DNA of 64,000 bases. Source: Psychrobacter sp. P11G3. GTDB taxonomy: Bacteria > Pseudomonadota > Gammaproteobacteria > Pseudomonadales > Moraxellaceae. Shown here in pieces: positions 57,164-64,000 of the stretch; positions within the stretch are counted from its first letter, which is position 1, and each line of letters opens with the position of its first letter. The notes under the pieces are model-generated. The model did not search any database and was not told where the DNA came from. It saw nothing but the letters and a program-made list of their open reading frames with translations. A program made the translations under genes and the position numbers. The stretch lies in the NCBI RefSeq assembly GCF_001435845.1, contig NZ_CM003596.1, positions 2,775,298-2,839,297 on the forward strand, written 5' to 3'.

Positions 57164-59470
57164 ATGTCTGATGTTATTGATCATACGATCGCCCCAATTA
57201 TTCCCAATGAGCCGATGGATACTCGTTCAGTCGCAGAGTTCACTGAGCAGGCCTATCTCAACTATGCCATGTACGTCATCATGGATCGGGCGCTGCCAAA
57301 TATCGCCGACGGTCTAAAACCTGTCCAGCGTCGCATCGTCTATGCCATGAGCGAGCTTGGGCTAAAGTCATCTGCTAAGGCGAAAAAATCCGCGCGTACG
57401 GTCGGTGATGTATTGGGTAAATACCATCCGCATGGTGACAGTGCTTGTTATGAAGCCATGGTACTGATGGCACAGCCGTTCAGTTATCGCTATCCGCTTA
57501 TCACTGGTCAAGGTAATTGGGGTAGCCCAGATGATCCGAAATCCTTTGCGGCGATGCGTTATACCGAAGCCAAAATGTCGGCTTATGCCAATACACTGCT
57601 GGCAGAATTGGGACAAGGTACAGTCGATTGGCAAGATAACTTCGATGGTACGATGCAAGAGCCAACTACCCTACCTGCCCGCCTGCCTAATATTTTATTA
57701 AACGGTACGACAGGTATCGCGGTTGGTATGGCAACGGATATTCCACCGCATAACCTTAATGAAGTGGTACGCGCAGCCATTCGTCTGCTCAAAAACCCAG
57801 AGCTGTCGGTTAAGCAGCTTACCCAATCGATACCCGCACCTGATTTGCCAACGCCAGCGGAAATCATCACCAGCAAAAAAGATTTGCAAGCGATGTACGA
57901 GACTGGACGCGGCAGTTATAAGATGCGCGCCACCTTTCATGTTGACTCTAAAGAAAAGAATCTTGTCATTATTGACGCGCTTCCTTACCAAGTTTCAGGC
58001 AACAAAATCCAAGAGCAAATTGCCAAGCTTATGACCGATAAAAAGCTGCCATGGGTTACCGATATTCACGATGAATCAGATCACGAAAATGCCTGCCGTA
58101 TCGTCCTTGAGTTGCGCTCAACGCGAGTCGATGTCGATCGTGTCATGAGTCACCTATTTGCTAGTACTGATCTAGAAAGTAATTACCGCGTTAATATGAA
58201 CATGATTGGCTTAAATGGTAAGCCGCAGGTGAAAAACTTAAAGGAAGTCTTGGAAGAATGGTTAATCTGTCGCCGCTCGGTGGTCACGCGACGCTTGCAA
58301 TATCGCCTAGATAAAATCGATAAACGCTTGCATATCTTGGCGGGCTTGCTGATTGCTTATCTGAATATTGATGAAGTGATTCGCATCATTCGTGAAGAGG
58401 ATGATCCAAAAGCGACCTTGATGCAGGATTATGACCTGACTGACATTCAAGCCAATGCTATCTTGGATATTCGTTTGCGTCAGTTGGCAAAATTAGAAGA
58501 GATTGAGCTGCGCCGCGAGCAAGATGAACTTGCTGCCGAACGTGCCATCATTCAAGAATACTTAGACAATCCAGACAGTCTAACCAATCTGATGATCGAT
58601 GAGCTTACTGCCGATATGAAAGAACATGGCAATGAGCGTGTATCACCATTGGCAGAACGCGAAGAAGCACAAGCACTGAAAGAGTCAGACCTCGTACCGA
58701 GTGAGCCGGTCACTGCCATCTTATCAAAAGCAGGTTGGATTCGTGCCGCCAAGGGCCATGATGTCGATGCCGCTGGTATGAGTTACCGCTCAGGTGACAG
58801 CTATCAAGCGCACGTGCGCGGCAAATCAAACGAAAGGATTTACGTGCTCGACAGTACGGGACGCAGCTATAGTATTGATGCGCATAATTTAGCATCTGCA
58901 CGTGGTCAAGGCGATCCATTGACCAGTGTATTAAAGCCGCCAGCAGGCGCTAGCTTTGAGCAGCTACTAACGGGTGATAACGATCAACGTATTATCCTTG
59001 CCAGCTCAGCAGGTTATGGTTTTATCAATACCATTGGCAACCTCGATAGCAATCAGAAAGCTGGTAAAAACGTCATTAACCTAGCAACTGATAGTCGCTT
59101 GCTCCCTGTTGCGCGTATCGACGCGCCAGTAGAGACCGCCGCCAATGCCGAAGGTGAAAATAGTAATATACGTGTGACACCTGATCATGTTGCTGTCGCG
59201 ACCAATGCAGGATATCTACTGATATTTGCCCTTGATGATTTGCCTGAACAAGCGCGCGGTAAAGGAAACAAACTTATTAAATTAAAAGACGGTGAAGAAG
59301 TGCTCGCAATCACACCACTTAGTCAGCAAGACAGCCTTGTCATTACTGCTGGCAAACGCCATGTGACACTCAAGCCAAATGATTTGGCTAACTATACGGG
59401 TGTTCGCGGTAATCGTGGTGGACAGTTGCCAAGAGGCTTTCAGAACGTGACGAGTGTTGAAGTTGGATAA
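57164..59470 (+). CDS. parC: DNA topoisomerase IV subunit A
   Basis: The 768-residue protein has the ParC layout: N-terminal winged-helix and tower region with catalytic Tyr133 in RYTEAKMS, and the quinolone region [10 protein letters not shown] with Ser93 and Glu97 both wild type (no resistance-type change). A coiled-coil region and a six-bladed beta-pinwheel C-terminal domain follow (from about 500, with repeated [14 protein letters not shown] blades). It decatenates daughter chromosomes with ParE, which is not in the window. The gene is monocistronic. Confidence 0.96.
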   Translation: MSDVIDHTIAPIIPNEPMDTRSVAEFTEQAYLNYAMYVIMDRALPNIADGLKPVQRRIVYAMSELGLKSSAKAKKSARTVGDVLGKYHPHGDSACYEAMVLMAQPFSYRYPLITGQGNWGSPDDPKSFAAMRYTEAKMSAYANTLLAELGQGTVDWQDNFDGTMQEPTTLPARLPNILLNGTTGIAVGMATDIPPHNLNEVVRAAIRLLKNPELSVKQLTQSIPAPDLPTPAEIITSKKDLQAMYETGRGSYKMRATFHVDSKEKNLVIIDALPYQVSGNKIQEQIAKLMTDKKLPWVTDIHDESDHENACRIVLELRSTRVDVDRVMSHLFASTDLESNYRVNMNMIGLNGKPQVKNLKEVLEEWLICRRSVVTRRLQYRLDKIDKRLHILAGLLIAYLNIDEVIRIIREEDDPKATLMQDYDLTDIQANAILDIRLRQLAKLEEIELRREQDELAAERAIIQEYLDNPDSLTNLMIDELTADMKEHGNERVSPLAEREEAQALKESDLVPSEPVTAILSKAGWIRAAKGHDVDAAGMSYRSGDSYQAHVRGKSNERIYVLDSTGRSYSIDAHNLASARGQGDPLTSVLKPPAGASFEQLLTGDNDQRIILASSAGYGFINTIGNLDSNQKAGKNVINLATDSRLLPVARIDAPVETAANAEGENSNIRVTPDHVAVATNAGYLLIFALDDLPEQARGKGNKLIKLKDGEEVLAITPLSQQDSLVITAGKRHVTLKPNDLANYTGVRGNRGGQLPRGFQNVTSVEVG

Positions 59471-59596
59471 CTTAGATAAATCCTCAAACATATTAAACGT
59501 TTAGCTCGCATGTTCGTAGTGTTGCATATCATAAACTTCACCCAGCCTACGCGATATCGAATATTTTCTTAGCAAATTAAATATAAGCAGAAACCT

Positions 59597-60715
59597 ATGA
59601 AAACAGGACGTAATGATAAGTGTTGGTGCGGTTCAGGAAAGAAATTTAAACGTTGCCACTATGGACGTGAAAACGAAACTCCTGTGAGTAAAGGCGAGGC
59701 TATTGGTCATAGTCAGAAAAATGCTTCACGAAAATATTGTTATGCCCCCGCTGATTTAAAACATGAGTGTAGTCAAAAAATCATTAATGCTCATACTGTC
59801 TCAAAAAGCAGTAGCCTAAAAGAAATTGCAGATGAAAGTAACCATGTTTTAGGGTTAAAAATAAACTTCGCAAATATAGCAAGAAACAAAGGGGAGTTAA
59901 TTCCAGAAAAAATAGGAATTAATAAAGCTTCTACCTTTAAGGGTTTCTGTTCCAAACATGATAAGTCCCTTTTCTCTTGTATTGAAGATAGAGAGTTTAT
60001 TGGAGATGAAGAACAGTGTTTAGCTCTAATGTGCCGTTCAGTAGCAAAAGAGATTTATGCTAAAGAAGGAGGGCTTCACACCTCTGATTTCGCTAAAAAT
60101 AGTGATAAAGGTAAGAGCCTATTAGTTCAAATGTTGATTCAAAAATTTGCTGCAAATCATGAAACAGGAACTAATGCTGCTCTTGCAGAATTATCGAATC
60201 TTAAATCTCAACTTGATGACCAACTTCTAGGAAAATCAATTGGCAATTTAAGCCATCTTATTATTGATTCAACATCACCTATGCCTGTCGCTGTCTCTTC
60301 AATTATTGCCCCTATGAATGACTTTGATGGAAATTTAATCCAAGATTTAGGTGACTTAAATATTGTTGCTGAGCACTTAGTTTTTAATTCATTTTCTAGT
60401 GATGGCAAAGGGTATGTGGTTTTCAGTTGGTCTAAAAACTCTACCAAAGTATTAAGCTTTATTGAATCATTATTAGCTTTAGAACCAAAGAAAATTTTTA
60501 GTGCGCTAATAAGGTTCTTTTTTGGAGTTGCTGAAAATACATTTATTTCACCTATATGGTGGGACAGTTTATCGGACGAACAAAAAGATAAAATAAATGG
60601 CCTTATCATGTCAGGGATAAGTCCGTTCGAGCCTAATAATGATAATTTACTAGTTGATGATGGTGTCAATTTTTCGGGGTGGAACATTGGTAGCATTAGG
60701 AAAATAAATTTTTAA
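59597..60715 (+). CDS. SEC-C zinc-motif protein, AT-rich, unknown
   Basis: The first 22 residues are a SEC-C zinc motif with Cys9, Cys11, Cys20 and His21. It is followed by a basic stretch, then a region (about 45-135) with Cys/His pairs: CYAPADLKHECS, INAHTVSKSSSLKEIAD and FKGFCSKHDKSLFSCIE. The spacing could form a second zinc or HNH-like site, which is inference. The rest (140-372) is helical with no family I know. Codon use is AT-rich compared with parC just before it, suggesting horizontal transfer. It lies 126 bp behind parC and is convergent to a BLUF gene. No defence partner is next to it. Confidence 0.62.
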   Translation: MKTGRNDKCWCGSGKKFKRCHYGRENETPVSKGEAIGHSQKNASRKYCYAPADLKHECSQKIINAHTVSKSSSLKEIADESNHVLGLKINFANIARNKGELIPEKIGINKASTFKGFCSKHDKSLFSCIEDREFIGDEEQCLALMCRSVAKEIYAKEGGLHTSDFAKNSDKGKSLLVQMLIQKFAANHETGTNAALAELSNLKSQLDDQLLGKSIGNLSHLIIDSTSPMPVAVSSIIAPMNDFDGNLIQDLGDLNIVAEHLVFNSFSSDGKGYVVFSWSKNSTKVLSFIESLLALEPKKIFSALIRFFFGVAENTFISPIWWDSLSDEQKDKINGLIMSGISPFEPNNDNLLVDDGVNFSGWNIGSIRKINF

Positions 60716-60734
60716 TAATAAATTCAATCGAACA

Positions 60735-60770
60735 AAAAGCCGTCTATACACAAGTATAGACGGCTTTCTT
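60735..60770. terminator. Terminator hairpin, GCCGTCTATAC family
   Basis: AAAAGCCGTCTATAC pairs with GTATAGACGGCTTTCTT, an excellent stem between the convergent SEC-C and BLUF genes. Related hairpins occur at 61557-61593 and 62510-62549. Confidence 0.9.
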
Positions 60771-60831
60771 ATGCTGGTTAGAGCAGACAGTCTTTATACT
60801 GAACGCATACTACGCATCTACAATTTCTGAA

Positions 60832-61296
60832 TTAACCACCTTCAAATATCGCTGACAAAAAGCTTTCAATCTGAGTACTTTTCATTAGGTAAGGATTGAA
60901 GTCAAAACCTGCTGAGAAATTTTTTAAGGCATACTCCTCATCTTCGGCACTTTCCGTCAGGTGCTTGGTTACCAACCCATCCCACCGAAGCGCTTCTATC
61001 TCTTCCACCTTGACAACATTAGGAATAATCTTGAAATGCTCATCAATTATCTTCGCTAGAGCAGCGTTGACCGCCGGTCTTGAGCCTTGAATATTTTGAA
61101 CAAAGTAACCGTCATTGATCACAAGCGCTGCAACTAACCCACTTTCCTCAAAGTATCTTCGCCACTGCTCAAGAGCACGAGTCAACTCTATACCTGTTTT
61201 CATTTCGATGTTTTTACCGATATACGTTAGGCTAATCAGCAGATGCTCGCCATGTCTTTTCCTATTTTCTGAAGTTTGACGTGTGGTTATTTGCAT
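60832..61296 (-). CDS. BLUF-like protein, paralogue 1 (diverged)
   Basis: The roughly 154-residue protein resembles the BLUF fold of blue-light receptors that bind flavin: LTYIGKN has the conserved Tyr and YFVQNIQG the conserved Gln, and the helix lengths match. However, the Asn pair before the GITG-like turn is replaced (RYFEES), and the RFxxW-like site reads RWDGL, so flavin binding is uncertain. ATG at 61296 is chosen by alignment with paralogue 2 over ATG at 61308. The protein ends in a helix of about 45 residues, longer than a bare domain. It shares a tandem arrangement with paralogue 2. Confidence 0.7.
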   Translation of the reverse strand: MQITTRQTSENRKRHGEHLLISLTYIGKNIEMKTGIELTRALEQWRRYFEESGLVAALVINDGYFVQNIQGSRPAVNAALAKIIDEHFKIIPNVVKVEEIEALRWDGLVTKHLTESAEDEEYALKNFSAGFDFNPYLMKSTQIESFLSAIFEGG

Positions 61297-61669
61297 AAGA
61301 AAATCCATTTATATAATAGGTATATAAACTAATATACACTTTATCATAAAGTATAATCAATAAAACTCTTGGGAATTGACCAGCTTCTTATCATCCATAG
61401 CTTAAAATAACATAACAAAAACAGATATCACCAAGACGTTTTTAGTAGTTAAATACTGCAAGAGTCAGGTATGAATAGTCACTTATGAACATCCGCCAAT
61501 ATTTTATCCAGTTGCTAAGAAAACATCCTGTACCGATACTGCTAATTTGCTTTCAAAAAAAAGCCACCTATACAAACGTATGGACGGCTTTTCTATTCTA
61601 TCTAGGACAAGTGACTACTAACAACTCTAAGAGGCAAATATTTAAGAAATAAATGCTACTCATTAAAAA
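61297..61669. other. Spacer between the BLUF-like genes
   Basis: The 373 bases hold the terminator of paralogue 2 (61557-61593) and the promoter region of paralogue 1. No additional gene is seen. Confidence 0.5.
61557..61593 (-). terminator. Terminator of BLUF-like paralogue 2
   Basis: Minus-strand hairpin with GCCGTCCATAC and GTATAGGTGGC arms ends in eight T residues. It is a diverged copy of the hairpin at 60735-60770. Confidence 0.85.
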
Positions 61670-62143
61670 TTAATTGGATTCAGCATTTTCGAATATCGCC
61701 TTCAAGAAGCTTTCAATCTGAGAGCTTTTCATTAGATAAGGATTGTAGTCAGAGCCTGCTGAAAAGTTCTTTAGGGCATGCTCTTCATCTTCAACGCTTG
61801 AGGTTAGATGCTTAACTAAAAACCCACTCCATTGGCGCGATTCTATTTCCTCTATATTCACAATATTAGGAACAATAGTGGAATGCTCGTCAAGTATCTT
61901 TTCCAAGGCAGTATTGATAGCAGGTCTTGTTCCTTGAAAACTTTGAACGAAATAACCTTCACTAATGACTAAAGCTGAAACGATATCGTTTTCTTCAAAA
62001 TATCTGCGCCAGTACTCAAGTGCGCGAGTCAGCTCAATCCCCGAATCTAGATCGACATTTTTGGCGATATATGTCATGTGGATAAGAATATGCTCGCCAT
62101 GCCTTTTTCTATCTTCTGAAGGTTGGCTTGTCGTTATGTTCAT
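61670..62143 (-). CDS. BLUF-like protein, paralogue 2 (diverged)
   Basis: The 157-residue protein is a clear tandem paralogue of 60832-61296, sharing the GEH-I-TYI-KN start, RALE-WRRYFEE helix, GYFVQ-QGTRPA region and the KNFSAG...NPYLMKS-QIESFL end. It has the same loss of the flavin-contacting Asn pair and reads RQWSGF where BLUF proteins have RxFxxW. AAGG precedes the start. Likely role is as a signalling or protein-interaction module, with light sensing doubtful unless flavin binding is shown. Confidence 0.72.
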   Translation of the reverse strand: MNITTSQPSEDRKRHGEHILIHMTYIAKNVDLDSGIELTRALEYWRRYFEENDIVSALVISEGYFVQSFQGTRPAINTALEKILDEHSTIVPNIVNIEEIESRQWSGFLVKHLTSSVEDEEHALKNFSAGSDYNPYLMKSSQIESFLKAIFENAESN

Positions 62144-62593
62144 AAGAAACCTTATTTATAAAAAATTCATTTAAATCAAGATATACTTTAAGATAAAGTA
62201 TAATTAATAACTTTTTTTATCATTTGCTATGATTTTTTTAGATTTATAACATAGAAGTTTCAATGATATAGCATACCAATATCCATAGTAGTAAAATTAT
62301 ACTACAAAGTTGTCACGTTCAGTATCTTGGCATTATTCCAATAGTTAACAAGCCTAATCTATATTTTCCTATAGCCCTGCCTCAACACACTTATATGACT
62401 GAGCCACGTTTACTGATTAACTAAATATTATAAACATCAATCAGGGCCTGTAATGTCTGTTGAGCTAGCGCATTTATAGGCATGTAAAACACAACCTACC
62501 CTCAATAAGAAGCCATCTAAGGTATATAAACAGTCTTGTATAGACGGCTCTGTTGCATACCAATTGTTGCATATTAATTGAATAGCTAACGTA
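62144..62593. other. Spacer with a third related hairpin
   Basis: The 450 bases contain no gene. A hairpin at 62510-62549 (GAAGCCATCT with AGACGGCTCT) lies downstream of the PEBP-like gene on the minus strand and resembles the two BLUF-associated terminators. The rest is AT-rich; BLUF paralogue 2 needs its promoter here. Confidence 0.5.
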
Positions 62594-63100
62594 TTAATAC
62601 CGACCCATCTCAACGGTTGTTTCAGCAAGTACCGAGTCGCCTTGCCATGCTTGTACATCTACCGTATACAGATGGTTTTTTCCACCAGAGCAAGGCGGCT
62701 TATATGCACCGCCCGCCTCACCTTTACGGTTACGGTATTCTGCGACCATCTCAATACCTACTGGTACTTCGTAAGTGTGACCAAATACTCGTGGCAATTC
62801 TGCACTCGTAGCACCCTCTGGTAGTGCGAACTCCACGATACCATGGCCACCATGCTGCATACGTTTATTGCTTACATCGTTGTAGACGAACACCAAGCTT
62901 TCCGCGCCTGCCGGAATGTTTGAAACAGTCATGCTAGGCGTGGCTGGACTTTTGCCATCATAGTTTAGACATTGCTGCCCCTCAGGTATTTTTTTGCCAT
63001 CCCAAGCAGTATCGTTAAAATCAACATCCATTGCGAAAGCGTTGGCAGATAAAGCCAAGGTTGCCAAAACTGTAACCGATTTTAAGGTGAAAAAGTTCAT
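62594..63100 (-). CDS. Secreted PEBP-like (YbhB/YbcL family) protein
   Basis: The 168-residue protein has a signal peptide (about 1-22, LALSANAFA) and then a PEBP-type pattern: FNDTAWDGKKIPEGQQC, the VSNIPAGAESLVFVYND strand, and a YKPPCSGGKNHLYTVDVQA end that mirrors the GPxPPxGxHxY motif of PEBP/Raf-kinase-inhibitor-like proteins. The phosphate-binding DPD/HWxx stretch of the family is poorly matched, so classification is tentative. ATG at 63100 follows AAGGAAT; the longer frame to 63127 lacks support. Periplasmic. Confidence 0.6.
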   Translation of the reverse strand: MNFFTLKSVTVLATLALSANAFAMDVDFNDTAWDGKKIPEGQQCLNYDGKSPATPSMTVSNIPAGAESLVFVYNDVSNKRMQHGGHGIVEFALPEGATSAELPRVFGHTYEVPVGIEMVAEYRNRKGEAGGAYKPPCSGGKNHLYTVDVQAWQGDSVLAETTVEMGRY

Positions 63101-63400
63101 ACTTATTCCTTTAGGTAGCTGCTGCATTAATAACGATAGTCCATCTTATTTCGTAGATTGGTTTTGATAATTGAATATAACTTTATAATAAATAGACACG
63201 GTTAAGTTAATCATATCGTTTAGCATTTTTGTTAATCCTTTGGGCAAGTGATAAGCAACCGCAAAGCTCACTATGCTAATGCTGACTCAATAAGCGTATT
63301 TGCAGCATCATAGGTTACTCGATAGGTATTTATCTGATTGGGTATGTTGTAGTAGTATCTGAATCATTGTAACTACACGACTAAGAATAATAGGATCATC
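63101..63400. other. Divergent spacer
   Basis: No gene or hairpin is apparent in 300 AT-rich bases; promoters of both neighbours are presumably here. Confidence 0.4.
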
Positions 63401-64000
63401 ATGTTTATCGAAGATAAGATTGCCAAAGAAAGTATGACTACTAAGATTTCGACCCCAAAAATCATCTTTTTTGACATTGATGATACCTTAAGCCGTAACG
63501 GCATCATCGCTGAACACAATAAAGCGACGCTTGAGCAGCTTGCAGATACCGATATTAAGCTAGTGATTTCGACTGGTCGTTCTAAAGCCATATTGCCTGA
63601 AGACATTCTAGCGTTGCTTGATGCAGATATATTGGACGCCATTATTTGTATGAATGGACAATATAGTTTTGATAAAAGCGGCCGAATCAGCCACTACCCA
63701 TTAACGGCTGAACAGACAGATAAAATCGTACGCCTGTGCCAGCAGAGTGATTTGATTCATAAATTTGACTCTGCCACTCATATCGCGTGGTCAGGTGAAA
63801 ATGAACGTTTACGCGAGTTCAATGCGGTCACGCCCAATTCGATCCTTGACCCTGAGTACTACAAGACAAATACCGTCTATCAATGCTCGGTATTTTTTAA
63901 CAATCAGCAAGAAAAAATGCAGGATATCGATTTTGCTCAGTATGATTTAAAGCTGGTACATTGGCATCAGATTGGTGCTGATATATTACCAGCAGAGGCA
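63401..64000 (+). CDS. Cof-type HAD-IIB phosphatase, N-terminal part (runs off window)
   Basis: The frame is open from ATG 63401 to the window edge (200 codons). Motif I FFDIDDTLS (Asp25, Asp27) and motif II VISTGRSKA are typical of Cof-like hydrolases (HAD-IIB, sugar-phosphate or flavin phosphatases); the C2 cap domain starts near residue 85 (MNGQYSFD). AGGA stands six bases before the ATG. An alternative start is ATG at 63434, giving an N-terminus nearer motif I. The substrate is not determinable. Confidence 0.88.
   Translation, partial: MFIEDKIAKESMTTKISTPKIIFFDIDDTLSRNGIIAEHNKATLEQLADTDIKLVISTGRSKAILPEDILALLDADILDAIICMNGQYSFDKSGRISHYPLTAEQTDKIVRLCQQSDLIHKFDSATHIAWSGENERLREFNAVTPNSILDPEYYKTNTVYQCSVFFNNQQEKMQDIDFAQYDLKLVHWHQIGADILPAEA

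Noticed and set aside
57437..57470. Quinolone-resistance mutation in parC
   Set aside because: The key residues (Ser93 and Glu97) have the wild-type identity.
61557..61593. Possible transposon end next to the BLUF gene
   Set aside because: The hairpin ends in a T-run on the minus strand right after a gene; a terminator explains it better than a mobile-element end.

Overview
The window looks like chromosomal DNA of a Psychrobacter-type gammaproteobacterium (Moraxellaceae). This is judged from gene content, gene neighbourhoods (radC/coaBC divergent, serB/ytjB-like divergent, yeiE/yeiH-like divergent), moderate GC in genes and AT-rich spacers. It is mostly core and metabolic sequence. I see no rRNA, tRNA, CRISPR array, prophage or complete insertion sequence.

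Layout. 1-4.6 kb: end of a YbjN-like gene, an HDAC-family deacetylase, a TSUP transporter, coaBC with an unusual His-rich insert, and radC. 5-14.6 kb: a long FadE, a DAACS symporter, a second TSUP transporter, NhaA, a DUF2799 lipoprotein and an MpaB/DUF2236 oxygenase. 14.7-26 kb: two Nudix hydrolases, an overlapping SDR/AGE-epimerase pair, a giant M16 protease, tandem Usp proteins and the yeiE/yeiH pair. 26-37.5 kb: cold-shock protein, DUF454, a TPP riboswitch driving a THI5/NMT1-like protein, a TerD-vWA (TerF-like) gene with an AT-rich pentapeptide/two-TM gene just upstream, valS, an FNT channel and a bile-acid/Na symporter. 37.9-50.3 kb: two YbjQ proteins, UPF0149, a small acidic protein, a YtjB-like membrane protein, serB, DUF368 (PopT-type), SCP2, bioB, hemJ, a secreted NlpC/P60-like protein and rph. 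50.5-64 kb: tandem fadD genes, a YfbK-type vWA lipoprotein, parC, an AT-rich SEC-C protein, tandem diverged BLUF proteins, a secreted PEBP-like protein and the start of a Cof-type HAD phosphatase.

Themes. Fatty-acid catabolism is represented by FadE plus two FadD paralogues, and cofactor synthesis by CoaBC, BioB, HemJ and the TPP-controlled gene. Transport is the largest class. The parts least explained by known families are (1) the TerF-like plus pentapeptide/2-TM gene pair, (2) the AT-rich SEC-C protein beside two divergent BLUF proteins, (3) the cytoplasmic THI5-like protein behind a riboswitch, and (4) a layer of small non-coding elements. These elements comprise a TA-flanked MITE in two copies, a separate 107-113 bp palindromic repeat in two full and one half copy, and short 15-17 bp degenerate tandem arrays in spacers. 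In two places an element edge supplies the stop codon of a neighbouring gene.
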